DNA of 64,000 bases from Oscheius sp. JU75 (GCA_037178855.1 JASJZC010000004.1:496001-560000); one strand, 5' to 3'; positions 21,273-34,066 are shown, numbered from the stretch's first letter. Made by a program: numbers and translations. Notes: generated from the sequence alone by a model not told the origin.

Positions 21273-21506
21273 ATGTCCGGTGGCTTCTTCTATCATGCGA
21301 GGAAACGGTTTCCGGTTTACTTTTGGCCTGTATTAGCAGCAGGTTTGTTGTTTCTCATCTTTAGTTCATTCTTTCTATTATTTATATTCTATTTGATGTT
21401 TTCAGGCCTAATAATCGTCGACTGGAATCATACACGAGAATGGAAGGCCAACGGACGTGTCTCTGTGCTGGAAAAGGAGATTCTTGGCAAGACGAGAGAG
21501 AAATAG
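21273..21506 (+). CDS. Short single-pass membrane protein (57 aa)
   Basis: ATG at 21273 lies 8 nt after an acceptor-like TTTCAG, a usual position for spliced-leader addition. Exon 1 (21273-21342) and exon 2 (21406-21506), joined over a 63-nt intron, give MSGGFFYHARKRFPVYFWPV, then LAAGLIIVDWNHTREWKANG and end GKTREK. A short basic N-terminus, one hydrophobic segment (FPVYFWPVLAAGLIIV) and a charged C-terminus resemble small subunits of mitochondrial inner-membrane complexes. I cannot assign a family. Confidence 0.6.
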   Translation: MSGGFFYHARKRFPVYFWPVLAAGLLFLIFSSFFLLFIFYLMFSGLIIVDWNHTREWKANGRVSVLEKEILGKTREK

Positions 21507-22146
21507 GCATGCCGTTCTTCTGTTTGAGCATAATTTTAGTCTAACAGGGCGTCTACCATCTTCGCAGCCGAAGACGAACTCAATTTTGTATCAGGAATAA
21601 ACATAGCTTAGATCGAAACGGTGTTTAGTTGGTCGCCTACTTGATAGTGAGAAGTTGGCCAAGCGAATCCCACATGGTTCACTCCTAGTAAGACTTTGGA
21701 CAAATTCTTCCATCTCCTAACAATGCCGGATCGTCTGTAGGATTAAAAGTGATCCATTACGCCAAATATAACAATACTGTGCGGCGCTGACTCAATTCCA
21801 TCAGACATCAGACAGATAGAGATTAGAAAATGTGAGAGCTGTTTTCCTATCGTGGCTGTCGACAAAAGGTTGTACTGTGCCTCGATTTGGTGGCGGCGCT
21901 GTTGGTATTTTGATTTTTCTTGGGATTTTCGCGGTGAAAAAACTTCAGCTGCCGAGTAGTACATACCAAACGTCTCAGTGCTGCCCATTGTCGGAGAATA
22001 AATTCTTCTCGAAGTTGTTTTGTCAAAGTCCCTTGTTTTGCCAGATTACAAAAAAAACCTGTGTTTTGACCAAAGCTTTTTCAGCTGTTGACAAAATTTC
22101 CCCATTACTGTCCATCTTATCATTTGGAGCTGTTCGATCGCAGCGA

Positions 22147-22640
22147 GATGTCGAAGATCAAGTTGCGAAAGGAAAAACTCGTAGCCGAACAGTGGAAGAT
22201 CGTTGGCAAGGTGGGCGAAGGTGGTTTAGGAGCAGTCTAAAAAATGAAGAACGTCCGCTGAAATTCGCCGCGCTGAAGATCCAGAGGTGAAGGCCGCCTC
22301 ATTCCAGAAGTTCGAACTCTTGGCTGACTCGCAGGCCGTCTTCTCGTCGTTACTGCAATCCGGTCAGAAGCGATTTTTCCGCTACTTCGTTATGGCTCTG
22401 CTCTGAAAGTCTCTCAAGGACCTGGTGCCTCAGAAATGCAGCACCTCTACCCAGCTTCAAATCGAGGTCAGCATGCTCTTCGCCATCAAGTAAGCCCACG
22501 ACGCCGGATTTCTGCGTCGAGGCATCAAGCTAGCCAACATGACTGTAGGTATACGATCGTCTTCTGCACAGGAAGAACCACTACACGACGACCAAGATCA
22601 GCCGGGAGTCCACTGCAAGCACTGGCAGCCCTCTGATGTG
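22147..22640 (+). pseudogene. Casein-kinase-1/TTBK-type protein kinase pseudogene
   Basis: Reads MSKIKLRKEKLVAEQWKIVG followed by KVGEGG, the N-lobe start of nematode CK1-like kinases. Later pieces are RYFVMALL, stop, KSLKDL, then STQLQIEVSMLFAIK, stop, AHDAGFLRRGIKLANMT, the catalytic-loop region in which the usual HRDIKPAN has become RRGIKLAN. There are at least two in-frame stops (TGA near 22404, TAA near 22491) and further shifts near 22240-22290. The catalytic Asp is lost and the C-lobe is absent beyond about 22640. A dead, truncated relic of a kinase family heavily expanded in nematodes and often sperm-expressed. Confidence 0.8.
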
Positions 22641-23978
22641 CCGGACTGCCTGCCCCGATAGTATTTTGAACTGGAGAACCCCTTCCCTATGAGCCAAAAG
22701 GTTCAACCCTAAATTCCATGTTGCGTTTTCCTCCCAGTTTTTTTCGTCAGATTTATTGCCAAGGTAGATTTCTTATTCGCGGAACTCAATTCCCATATCA
22801 AAACAGTTGTAAACACTCTAGAATTGACAAAACAGCGTTTTGGGGCCCACGGTTACTTTAACTTCTTCGCGAGACCTCTCTTCAGTTCTTTGAAAAATTG
22901 ATTTACTATATTTCTGCGCAGGAAACGACTAGTTTTGCAACTGTTGCAAGCTCTAGAAGCATCTGGGAGAAATTGTCTTAGCGCCGAACAATCATCAGTT
23001 GTCAAATCTATCTCCTTCGTGTAAAATCTTTATACACCAACAACTAAATAACATATAGCGGACTCCTTATTTCGGGTTTTGACAAAATGAAAGTGTCTCG
23101 GGATGATGTTAGGAAGGGGGTGTACGATTCAGGAGTGGGTGGACACGTAATTTCATACCAAAAAGGTCAAATGTTCCCAATGTTTGGGCGTGGAAGAATG
23201 TGATAAGCATGAAGAGGGAGAAGACAAACACCGGAAAGAGAGGGTGAGAGTACAGAAGAGAGAAAAAGTACAGAAGTAGAACCCATATTACAAAATGGAA
23301 AGAGTGCTATTGATTAACCTCCACCCGTCACTATTGCTCACACACATTGTTGAATGAAAAAGAGGAAACCGTCTTGGAGGGTATATTAAAGGGTGAGTGA
23401 ATTATTAGACTATAATAATTAAGAGACATATTCTTCCTTGGGAAGGAAACCTGAGAGAGGCAAGATTCAGAGAGTATCGTCGTCACCTTTCAGCGAGAGA
23501 CTTCGGTTGACGTTTGGAGACGAAGGAGGGCCGGATTTCTGGAAAAAGTGATATGGTTTTTTATGAAAATCTGCTTAAAATTGTCTGAAGTCGCCTGCCT
23601 GGACCGAACGACCCAGATTCGATTCTCGTAGGTCACAAACTTTTCCAACCAGCTATTTTGAGCAGAAAAAGACAAGAGATAAGTTTCCAAGGTGAGAATT
23701 TGATAGGTTTTCTTGAGCCTTATATCCAAAAGCCTCATTCTCGAAATTTCGTTAAAAGAAATAAGCCAATCCTACATGTAAAACCGTTTCAGTCGGTCCC
23801 TCTTCTCACTGCAAACGCTTCCCGCATTCTTTTCGACTACTACCGGTTGACCACCCCGATCGGAACGGACACACGCCGGGATTACTATCGATTTTCTTTC
23901 AGGGGGGTCCCCGCCTTTAAAACTGCTGCTGCTTGTGCGGAGGTCATTCGTGTCCGGTGCTGCGACGCGCGGTTTTTT
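22641..23978. other. Intergenic stretch, no supported gene
   Basis: About 1.3 kb, AT-rich with purine-rich patches. ORFs at 23490-23738 (-) and 23658-24050 (+) overlap antisense and show no domain. An alternative terminal exon of the Tousled-like kinase may end at 23979. Confidence 0.4.
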
Positions 23979-24081
23979 TCAAAGCAGGTACTGCACACAC
24001 CCTGTGTGAGAGAACCTATTAAACCGCTACATGTTTACCCTCACTCCTAATGGGATCAAATTGGTTCGGATTGCCATTGGC

Positions 24082-27000
24082 TTACTTAAAATGACTAAAG
24101 AAACAGTAAAACGTGCTCACCTGTCCTCTAGGCCTGAACAGCTCGTGTCGGGCCAGCTCAAAAACGTCCGCTCGATCCTCTTTTCTATACTGGAGACAGC
24201 GAAGAATGAAATCCTGCGCGACGGAACTACACGGTGGCTTCGCCGGAAAATGGACCTCGGTGGCTTTGATGATCGTGTTCTCTTCGAGAATCTTCTGCTG
24301 CGACTGCTCGTTACCGAAGGGCTTCTTGCCGTAGATACACTGATAAAAGATGACTCCGACACTCCAGACATCGACCTTCGAGTTGATCTTGGGCGGTGCG
24401 TGGCCGATCACGAAGGTTTCCGGTGGGAGATACCTAAATTTGCATTTTTAGAACACGTTCCCTGTATTAGCGTCAAGAATGACCATTCTCACATGTCTAA
24501 GGCTCAGATAATCGTTCATTCTAGTCACCAGCGGGTAGTATGTTCGCTTCTACATTTCATCATAGCCAATTATTGAAAAAAAAGACCAAAAACTCACCAA
24601 TAAGTTCCGGCAAACTGGCTGGTCAGCTCGAAGTCGTCATCGCCGGTCTCGTTGATCTTCGACAGCCCGAAATCCGTGATCTTTATCGCACCGCATGTCG
24701 TGCCAGACTCGAGGAGAATATTCGCAGGCTTGAGGTCGTAGTGGATAATGGGCGGCTTTCTCTCGTTCAGGTAGACTAGCGCAGAAACGACCTGAAATTT
24801 ATGTTACTAGTCTTGAAATTTCAACAGTACACAACAGCTTCTTTTCGCTTTACAACTGATATTCAATTCAGGCGAATTTACCATATTTCTAATTACAAAT
24901 AGTTTTGTACGAGAACGAAGAAACCGTAGTCGACTGTCGAACTTGGACAGAGGAAGAGACTAATCACCGGATGCTCGTGCTCAATTAATGTGAAGAACAT
25001 GAGGATCGGGAAGCTCTCGGCCGGAACACATGCAGGTAAAGAGACGGAAACAGACATAAACCGAGTACCGGGAGGAGTTGGTCAAGGAGTGGAAGGAGAC
25101 AACTAGACTACATTACAATAGGGAAGAATGAATGAGGGATGAATCTTCTGAGATGGGGAGCCCTTTAGAGAAAAAGGAAGTGTGCAAAAAAGAGAAAGAG
25201 CGTAGTTTTGTGGTAAGATTTTGCATAGGAAACTGAGTCATAGATGGGAGACCAACGTGTCGCGAGCATAGAACACGAAATTATCATACCAAAAACAGTA
25301 ACCAGTCAGAGTGAGTCAAACCTGGCTACAAACTAACTTACAACAAGGTTAGTAAGCTCAAAACGGCTGAACGGACGTCTCTAACGCATCATAAAAATCA
25401 AACAGTCAAAAAGCCTACCTGCATGATGATGCTCCTGGCCTCTTTTTCCGGAATGTTCTTGTTCTGCTTCAGGTAGAAGTCGAGATCGTTACCCGGGCAG
25501 TACTCCAGAACCGTGCAGAAGGAATGGTTGTCGATGGTGAAGAGGTCGAAAAGCTTCACGATGCGACAGTGATCCAGACTCCTGTGGATGTCCTTCTCGC
25601 GCATCGCGTGCCTCACGTAGTTGGCCTTTTTCTCCTCCTTCCACTCTTTATTTACATGGTGTATTTTGCAGGCCACGTAGCGGTTCTCCTCGAGATCGTA
25701 GGCTCGCCAGACTTCACTGAAAATGTGATGTTTTTATGGTATTTTCAACCGAAAATATAGCTTTTTTCATCATGGATTTGTTGAATAAGACACCCTCGCG
25801 TGGGATCGTAAAGGCCGTATAAATTTGAGACGTGGGACGATGACACGCTGTGCGCGAACACAAAGACTCGGATCTGATGCCTGATTGGTATGGGGACACA
25901 GAATCTTTTCAGGGTCAATAACCTCATTTTATTTGAAGATTCGGCCATTGCGAGCAGCATTTACAGAGCAATGTAGACGCATTTTTACAGGAAAAGGTCG
26001 GAGCTCAACAGGAAACCATTCGTAACAACCGTTCTGATTTGTCCAGGATCACACAACACAGCTAAAGCCAACTTGTAGACAAGCTTTCAACTGAAAAAGA
26101 ACAGGATACCTGCTCCAAGTCAGCAGATGGTTTTCGGTGACAATACGTTGATTTCCTCCCATGTTTAGAGACATTTGGTCTAGTCTTGGTTTCAACTTAT
26201 TAATCATTTTTATCAGAACCACTTTAATCATTTTCATCGCGGAATGTATATTTTCCATGTCTATTCGATAAGCCAATTTTACATATATTTTCCTATCTGA
26301 CAGGCCAAGACTGCTGTTGATCTTCTCGATTTTTCGACTTCTAGTCAGACTACAGTAAGAAGTGGCTCCCAACTGTTCTAATGTATCGTTCAGGCATTAA
26401 TACGTATCTTTTGTTCAAAAATTGACCAAAGTTTCGTCGAAAAACATCATGCAAGCTAGCTAGCGTGAGAATTCGTACAGTAACAAACACAGCTATCAAT
26501 CCTAATCGCCTATCTTTCTTTCCTGGCTCAATCAATACTGTAAACTGTTGCAAACAGCCTCTGGACAGTCCCTCGCTCGGGCTGCCCAATCGTATTGACC
26601 AATTCGGCAGCGGCGCGTCTGGCTATATCACTGAGGCTCACCCTCTCTCGCGACCATCACTGTCGCTGCTACGTCACGCAAATAACACAGCCCAGAGGTC
26701 TTGTCACCAGACCAAGTCCGACGATCAATATCAGCAATAGAGGGCCAACACACCCACCGACATCGGGTGTGCAAAAAAGGGCGAGCTGCCGGCGCCGCTT
26801 CATTCTCCTTCGTGATTGAAAACATACGCAATAGTATAGCAGGGATGCGGACCGAGAATGGACTGACTTGCATTCAATTCAAAAAAATGAGTAGTCCCCT
26901 TAGGTGCGTCTAGCATCCCGGAACTGTTCTTTAGCCTTGAGAGTATCCTAAACTAAAAATGGACGATTTTCGAAAAAAGATGAGTCTACCAAGATTTAAA

Positions 27001-28938
27001 AATATCTATTCTATCGCAAGTACAGCGCTCAATGCATGTCTAGTCATTTCCTGGATAGGGATGGGTTTATATTGAGTGAAATTCTTAATTTTCCTACCAA
27101 TTTGCGGCTATGTTACCCTTAAAAAATGAGCCTTACCTGAAGCCTCCCTTGCCCAGAAGACTCAGAAGGAGATAGCGTTTACTGCTGAGACTCTCGTGAT
27201 CCTTGTAGCGACTTTCCCGCTCATTCGACGCACGTTTGAGTTCCCTCAAATGGAGCTGCTTCTCCCTGTCGAGTTTCTCTTTTTCCAGTAACAGATCGGC
27301 TTCTTCCTTCTTGAGGCTTTCACGACGGAGCTTGTAGATCTCGTCAAGCTCGATGTATTCCTGCATGTCAATCTCCTTCGGGAGCTCTGGTCTCCGGAAT
27401 ATCGTGTCATCGTTGGAACTGGTCGAGGTTGAGGGCGCTGCACCGTCACCATGCATCGCCGCAAGCTGTGCGGCTGCAGCCTTTTTCGTCGGTTCCTTCC
27501 CGGGGGCCAGGGGTTTCCTTTTTTTCAGCAGCGCACTGGCATTCGTGATCTCGTTCCGATCCGTGTGGATCTGCTGCATCTTCTTGTGCAAATCCTCGTA
27601 CGCGTAGCCGTCAACCTGCAAATTTTCAATTGTTTAGCAGGCACACGTCAGTTCCTCAGTTTTTGGGTAGAAACGAAGGATGTGTTTATTTAAAAGTTTT
27701 AGGCACGCGTTTATCAAATGCCGAGACGTCAACTGGGCCGTTTAAAAACAGATAAAGCTGCTCTGAGTCTTAAATTCAAACATTCACCCTTTGTTGCAGA
27801 AGAAATTATTAATTGAGGATAAGTCTACCGGGCTCAATTTTATCTTCACCTATAAGGATTCTTTCATGAATATACAAAGGATATTTAGTCTTAAAACTTT
27901 GATAAACGGTTACAGCTTCGACGTTTCCGAATGTTATTTTGAGGTAATCTGGCCATTTTTTTAATCGAACCTTGGCGTGTAATTTGTCACTTTTAAAGTA
28001 TCATTTTCGAAAGAAAATGACTATTTTAAGCGATCGATTGGCTCCACTTCCTCTACAAAGCAAACAAGGTCAGAGCGGCGAGAGCCGATTATGGTCGAGA
28101 AGGAACACTGTTCACTGCCTTTTTGGATGCAACAAAAGTCAACCTTTGTCAAAATGGGACAGTGAAAGGGGAAATTGTGAGTCTAGGGTTCAATTTTTCC
28201 TTGGGATAGTACGTCTTATGGGAACAAGGAGTTATACTTCCCTATCTACAGTAAAAAGCGTACTTTGTTGCCCAAAAAATACAAGATATCTACACTTTTA
28301 TGGCTCAGATAATCGTTCATTTCAAGTCACCAGCGGGTGGTATGTTTGTTTCTACGTTTCATCATAGCCAGATCCTTCTCACAGTAATCAGCAATTTAAA
28401 AAAAAAAATAACGTCAAAAAGAAGTAAAACTCACAAAGGTCTCCTTGAAAGAGTCGCCATGTCGCATGAGCTTGAACTGTCCTATCCGGGGCTGATCCGC
28501 TGTCGTCTGAGAGACAAACTAGAAAAAAGTAACAAAAGCTTACCCTATCCCTGAGCGCCTTCCTCTCGACGGTGTTCTTCTCGCAGAGTAACCTTTTGAT
28601 TTGTTCTTTAGCCGCCTCGTTGCGTCGTTTCTCGTTATTAAACTGAACCAATAGGCATAAAACATTAAAAAGAAGAACCTACTTTTCCCTGGAGCTCCTC
28701 GATCTGCTTCCGGCAGCTCTGGATCTCGCGCTCGCGTTTCTGAATCTCCTCATCTTGGGCCGGGTCCGATTGGGGCTGAAAATGGTCAATCAGTCAAAAA
28801 TAATCTAAAATAGTGAACCATATCCAGGTAATCATAATAGAGCTCCCAAAGATGTCGCTTCATGGCAGTGAGCGGCAGAACAGGACGGGCAAAAAGGTCC
28901 GCAGCGCTTATCAATAAAAATTTCCTATGGTGACTACG

Positions 28939-28971
<33 letters not shown>

Positions 28972-30314
28972 GAAAAGAGGCAAAAAACGGGACGCGTGTT
29001 TCATTTTCGAGAACGAGAGAGAAAACAGCTGCAAAGGCGGAGGCGGTGAAAATTGGATGTGGGGGAATTAGTCGTTTAATCCGAAGGTGACGTTGAATGC
29101 TGACTAACTGGGGAGCAGTTCTCGGAAGAATTGATGTGACGAAGTAATCAAAAGCTTCTATTCAGAATTGTTCTGTCGATCTCTATCATTTTTTTGAAGT
29201 CTCGAAGGGATCAGGAATGCACAGTAGGTGCATTGAATGGAACATTTCGGGCAGTAATTCACCAATCTTTTACAAAAAACGCACATTTTTAGATTTTGCG
29301 GTGCCCCAGTAGCCAAAAAACAACACCCTTAGGCTTGCGGCAAAACAATTTGTCAAGATTGTACTGGTGAGAAGATTCCAATTTGCCTGGGAAAAAAAGT
29401 GATTTTCTTGCAAAAGTCTTTCTACAGGAAATTTTTAAATATGCCCCTCAATCAGACTTTCTTCCCTCCAACATCACAAGATCTGATTGACGTTCTTTCT
29501 AATTAACGCAGCGTTCGTCAGTGGTAGAGGCTATTGAAAGAGTCAGCGCGTCAAAGAAATAATGAGAACGGATCTTCGAATCAAACTGCTCAGAAAACTC
29601 ACCACATCCGTCTGGGTCGTCTCGTCCTGGCGTCGGAGCTGTGGCGGACTCGCGTTAGAGTTGCTGTTCGAGTCGGACGAATAGTGGAGGTTGGTCGGAG
29701 TCACACGACTAGCCACCGGGGACATCCCGGGAGTTGTCCACTAGAAAAATAGCATTATTTGGGTCCTTTTGTCGTTCAAAATGTATAGTAAAGTAGGGTG
29801 GTAACTCACGTTTCCAGTAAGAAAAGTGTCGGTAAGATCGCCATTGACCAAATAGTGCGGTCGTTTTGGACTGGACTGCTGCAATGGCCCAAATGAACAA
29901 GAAATCAATGTAAAAGCCTACCTTGCTAATGAAATCCGTGATTTTGCGCTCACTTTTTGGCGTCTCGTCGCCTCTTCGTCGTTTTCGGGCTGTCTTCTTC
30001 TCACCGGTCGGGCGAAGCCTACAAAATTCGAAATGCATGGAGGATATGGTAATAATTAGATCTTTTGCATGCTGTTTTCCCGAAAACTAGGTAAAAAAAA
30101 AAAAAAAAAAAAAAAAAAGGACCCACTTTCCGGGGGTATCGTGTTCACGATCCGAGGTGCTTCCAGCCGAAGTGGCACTGAGATTGCTGGCCTCGCTGAC
30201 CAGTGGTTGATTCGTGGAGAGAATCTTCAGCGACTGACCGTCGGCACTGTCCTCCGAGAACGGCTGTAATGAGGGATCGATCGAGACCTGCGTCACGTGA
30301 AGTTCACTTGGCAT
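24082..30314 (-). CDS. tlk-1: Tousled-like serine/threonine kinase (TLK)
   Basis: TLKs phosphorylate the histone chaperone Asf1 and act in replication, chromatin assembly and chromosome segregation. Minus-strand exons give, in order: [15 protein letters not shown] (ATG 30314), a basic [20 protein letters not shown] region like TLK nuclear-localisation blocks, an Asn/Ser-rich exon (29600-29700), coiled-coil exons ([18 protein letters not shown], then [18 protein letters not shown]), and a long exon 27620-27140 with [13 protein letters not shown]. The kinase domain continues with [76 protein letters not shown] and [19 protein letters not shown]. All catalytic residues are present. The last exon either reads through to a stop at 24082 or splices at GGACAG to YLL-stop at 23979. 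Unusually for this window it spans over 6 kb with introns up to about 1.4 kb. A further 5' exon may lie near 31434-31623. Confidence 0.93.
24501..24568 (+). repeat. Dispersed intron repeat, copy 1
   Basis: Starts GGCTCAGATAATCGTTCATT, includes GTCACCAGCGGGT and ends TTTCATCATAGCCA. It matches 28302-28370 in the same orientation at about 90% over its length. Both copies lie in introns of the Tousled-like kinase gene. No ORF. Confidence 0.8.
28302..28370 (+). repeat. Dispersed intron repeat, copy 2
   Basis: Second copy of the 68-nt unit at 24501. It differs by a handful of transitions and one extra base (CATTTCAAGTCACC instead of CATTCTAGTCACC). It lies in another intron of the same gene, 3.8 kb away. 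Confidence 0.8.
28940..28970. repeat. (GA)n microsatellite
   Basis: An uninterrupted run of about 14 GA units in a 5' intron of the Tousled-like kinase gene. Confidence 0.85.
30092..30118. repeat. Poly(A) run of about 25 nt
   Basis: A long A homopolymer on the + strand (T run in the kinase intron on the sense strand), just before the exon beginning near 30124. On the sense strand it is a polypyrimidine tract after the donor. Its length is likely to be inaccurate in any assembly. Confidence 0.85.
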
Positions 30315-33046
30315 GGCGGATTGATTCTGAAAAACAAGCAAACAATTAGGGTTGTGGACGGTCCTTTAAAAACTAAAGAATTTCCTGGTTGCTCTCCATT
30401 CTTCAAGATCGCAAAACATCGGATAAACTGACATTTGTATGCAAATGACCTAGGGTCTATTTTTTGGATGAAAAATTGTGATAAACCCGGCAGTTTCTTC
30501 CTCTAAAACGCTCAAAGTGGTTTGAGTTCGAAATTTAAAAAATGGCGGGATTTTTAAAATTCGACCTTTCAACTGTTTTTCAGTGGAAACCTAAGCAAGA
30601 ACCAATCAACCTACTGTCTATTGGTAAGTCAGTCGGAACTGGAATGGTTTGTCCGTCTGCTTGTTCCCCCTTTTGGAAGGAAGGCGATGTCTTATCGGGT
30701 TTTCTCGCACTACTTTCGCCCAGAAGAGACGCATATATGCGTGGTGAACTCCCAGCAGCCGATCTTCAGGCTATTTCTACATCTCTTTAGACCTCGAACT
30801 CGATCGATTTTCCTGCCCTAATTTGAAGCTATAAGAAGGCGCCAAAACGGCAAGACGGGGATAATTAGATCCCGAGGTTGCTTGAGAGGAAAAATTGTTT
30901 TTTAGCTAAACAAAATCGAGGAGAAAGAGACTTTCAAGACAATTTAAAGTATTGGTGGTCAGGCGAGCGGATAATCTTGGAGAAAGCTGCGGATTCTCAT
31001 AGGGAGGAGCAGCATTAGGAAAAAGGTGATCAACATAAGCAGGTTAGAAGACATTTTTGGACACTATGCTGGACTTGAAAACAGTACATGTTGTTTTTCC
31101 TTCCGCTCCCACACCTCCGTTTTAAAGGTGGGAGAGGTTGTGACGAAAGAAAATAGGGAAAATTGGTAAAAGTTCGTCTGAAGCTCTAGGTTTTTTCGAA
31201 ACTGTTGGGGAAAAATTGAAGTGGAAGGGCGTAGAAGAGCTCAAACGTCTGTTAAAATGGGGTTTACAAGGGTATCATGGATCTAAGTAGAAACTGAATC
31301 ATTTCCATTTTCGAAACGGATTTGAGAGCTTTAAAGGACTGAATTCTGATAAAAAATTTCGAAATTGCGAGACTACGACCATGTTACAGGGAAAAATAAC
31401 TTGTTTTCTCCGAAAAATTAACGAAACCAACCGTAGGAAAAGCACGTCCTCCAGTATTGAAGAGATTCTTCTCAATTTGCGACCGATGATCGACAAAGCG
31501 TGACGGCTGTAGATCTTGCGGATCGGCCATCGTTGTCATGATGAGCTGCAGACTGCTGCTACCATTCGAATAGATCTCTTCAATAGGTGAAGGCGGTATT
31601 TTGTTCTTCTTTTTGGTAGACAAGTTGGACGAAAACTCCTCTAGAAGGGGGATAAGTGAGGATGAAAAAGGCAGTAGAGAGAGAAGAGAGTCACGCGGAC
31701 GCGGTTCAATCGAATAACTGGGAAGAATTCGTCAGGCCACGCCCACCACACACGGGCAGCACGGAAGTACACACACAGGGAACGCTTTTGAGGCCTGATA
31801 TAGGCAAAAAGTTCGAAATCCCTCGCCTCTGAAAATAAAAAGATTGGAATAGTTTACAAGTTTTTTGAGGAAGCAAAAAATTTGTGGGAAAAATCAATAA
31901 TGGACCCGAGTGACACCAAAAAACACTCTCATAGCAGGAGCGAAAAGAAGAGAAAACAATCAATAGGCGGGGACGGGTGGCTGTGTGGGGGTCGGCCTCT
32001 CACTCTCTCGCCCCCCACACCCGCCAAGATACAAATATTCCGCCGCCTTGTTCCCGCCCAATCTTCTGCAGCTCTTGCAACGATTAGACGTACTGTAAAA
32101 TGGCCTTTTTGACGTGGTTTTGGGGACCCCACACCTTGGAAAAGGGGCCTCTGTGTCAGTTATTTCATAGGTTCTGGTAGAAGAGCTGGGTCAGTTCAGT
32201 TTCCTACTGGTTCTAGGTTACTGTTTACAATAAAGGTGATCATATGAATCACTTTCCAGGTGGTTTTAACACTAAGAAGTGAAATACGCAGAGGAAAACA
32301 GCTCGAAGCAATCAAAAAGACTAGTCGACTTTTTGTACAATTTTGATGTAGACGGCGGCGAAACGATCTTCTACGCCAGACACGATTATGTTTCTGAAGT
32401 GTGAAGGTTTCATTTTATCTTGAGCAAAGCAAACGAGGGAAAAAACCAGAGGGAAGCGGTGAAAAAAAGCGATAGAATAAGAGACAGAAGCTGGTGAAAT
32501 CAAAACGGACGTGCTCAAATTCCCGCCTCTCTCCCACTTGTTTTCCCGCGCATTCAAATTGTAATTATCTTCACGCGTTCCGAATCGACCAAATAACGTA
32601 GTTTTCCGACCGTATTCTTCTTTTATTCTGATGGAATATCCTGATTGACCGTCCATTTGACGATTCCTGGCAAATAAGAAGAAGATTTAAGCTTGAAAGG
32701 CAGCGATTTGAGATCGATTTTACCCATGAAAGTCATGAAACTCTTTGACAGTTACTGAAACTACACACTCAACATTATTTTTCACTGGCTACTACTCTAT
32801 AAGCAGCTTGTATACTTCTAACTAGTTTTATTCGGTGCAGTTCTTGTGTCTCAAGCATTCAATAGTCATTCCAGTAGCCCAGTAGACTCTCAAGCACAGG
32901 TACCCTTAGTTCACTATCCTACCCCCGTTCTGTCTATAAGAGCTCCACTATCCAATCTCGACTCTATGGGTTACTGTCTCTCACTCTTATCTCTTTGTTC
33001 TTTATCGTTTCTATTTCAACCTACCAAAGACCTATTGTTCAGAACA
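30315..33046. other. Upstream region of the Tousled-like kinase; possible 5' exon
   Basis: About 2.7 kb. On the minus strand 31623-31434 reads MSTKKKNKIPPSPIEEIYSN and later MADPQDLQPSRFVDHRSQIE, loosely like the N-terminal region of TLKs that precedes the basic block, so it may be the first coding exon. A GC-rich, CT-rich patch at 31975-32035 contains complementary tgtggggg and cccccaca runs and may be promoter. A 111-codon minus ORF at 32321-32656 is open but unrecognised and probably spans introns. Nothing else is supported. Confidence 0.4.
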
Positions 33047-33530
33047 TGAGTGCTAGACGTAAGGAAGAGTCCTCAGAAGAGGGGCCTCCTCGAGCAGCTC
33101 CGCCCCGGAACAGAATGTTCGCCAACGCATTTGGAGCGATCAGAGGTACTGGAGCCGCTCCTCTACCTGGATCTTCAAGATCACCGAGAGCTAGAAAAGA
33201 GGAAGAGAAACCAGTTGATGTGAGACAAACTCATACTTTCGTTTGAAACCAATATATTCCAGAAACTCGACGATCTGGACGACATCATAAGTCAGATTTC
33301 GGACATGAACATGCGACACGATAGATCGGCAGCACAAATCAGTAGGTTTGACAGTTGTTTATTTGATTCAGTTGTTTTCAGAGAGGAACATCGCTAGCTG
33401 CTCCTATGTGAAACAGATGGACGAGGAGGAGTGGAACACCCTTTGCAAGAGTCTTCTAGAAACAGCTGTGGACAAGTCCGAAGGAGAGTTTGTTGTGGGA
33501 ATGTTTGCATCGTTCATGGGTGAGTTCTAA
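33047..33530 (+). CDS. Uncharacterised acidic/coiled protein, 5' exons
   Basis: ATG at 33047 begins MSARRKEESSEEGPPRAAPP, followed by an Arg/Gly/Pro-rich disordered segment and KKLDDLDDIISQISDMNMR after a short intron (acceptor ATTCCAG near 33262). A second intron (33342 to about 33380) leads to KRNIASCSYVKQMDEEEWNT and VDKSEGEFVVGMFASFM. The ORF then meets GTGAGT at about 33520, which is either a donor or lies just before a stop (GEF-stop, 33530). If it is a donor, the transcript could splice to 34991 and form one protein with the next feature. The helical pattern is loosely like MIF4G-type repeats (inference only). Confidence 0.55.
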
Positions 33531-33844
33531 ACTTGATTCCTTGATAGTCTTACCAAAACACAAAACAGAGGCGTAGGTCCCACATTCTGCCCACTTGAAG
33601 TAAATCTAGTCTTCTGTTGCTCGGTAGCTCTAAGAAGGTCTTTGCTAGTAACTGACGAGCCAAAAGTAGGGGGTCGAGACAGTTTTAGTTGACCTACCAA
33701 AGGCAGTTTGGCCGTGTCTTCTTAATTACTGTGTAGTGGTCGAACGCTTTTGTTCCTGAGCAGTTCTCATGTCCAGTATGCCCCTACGTGGCACGCAGCT
33801 GGTATGTAGCAGTGACTACATTAGTCTACTTCCTGGTAGCATAC

Positions 33845-34066
33845 CTAGAAGTTTCTCCTAGAGACAGGCTCTGAAGTATATTTAAGTCTGACGAAAGCTA
33901 CCAGACACTTTTGTAGAGACCGTCGACAGAACACGGCAGATCGGCCGGAAAGACGGTGCGTGTCGAGAGGGTGTGACAGCTCTGGAAAAAAAGAGAGTAG
34001 AGTAGAAGGCGCATAGAACGAGCCGAGACAGCTGGAACACCACGACATCAGTAGAAGAAGAAACAT
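33845..34066 (-). CDS. Possible small secreted protein
   Basis: On the minus strand ATG at 34066 begins MFLLLLMSWCSSCLGS, a plausible signal peptide, followed by about 57 residues with one more Cys to a stop at 33845. An internal TTTTTTTCCAG could be an intron acceptor, which would alter the product. No family, no repeat, no clear polyadenylation signal. Weak candidate. Confidence 0.25.
   Translation of the reverse strand: MFLLLLMSWCSSCLGSFYAPSTLLSFFPELSHPLDTHRLSGRSAVFCRRSLQKCLVAFVRLKYTSEPVSRRNF

Noticed and set aside
23658-24050. 130-codon + strand ORF
   Set aside because: Antisense to the end of the Tousled-like kinase region, no domain, mixed composition.
32321-32656. 111-codon minus-strand ORF
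   Set aside because: Possibly two exons with a retained intron, but no recognisable protein and no clear start context; left unannotated within the spacer entry.
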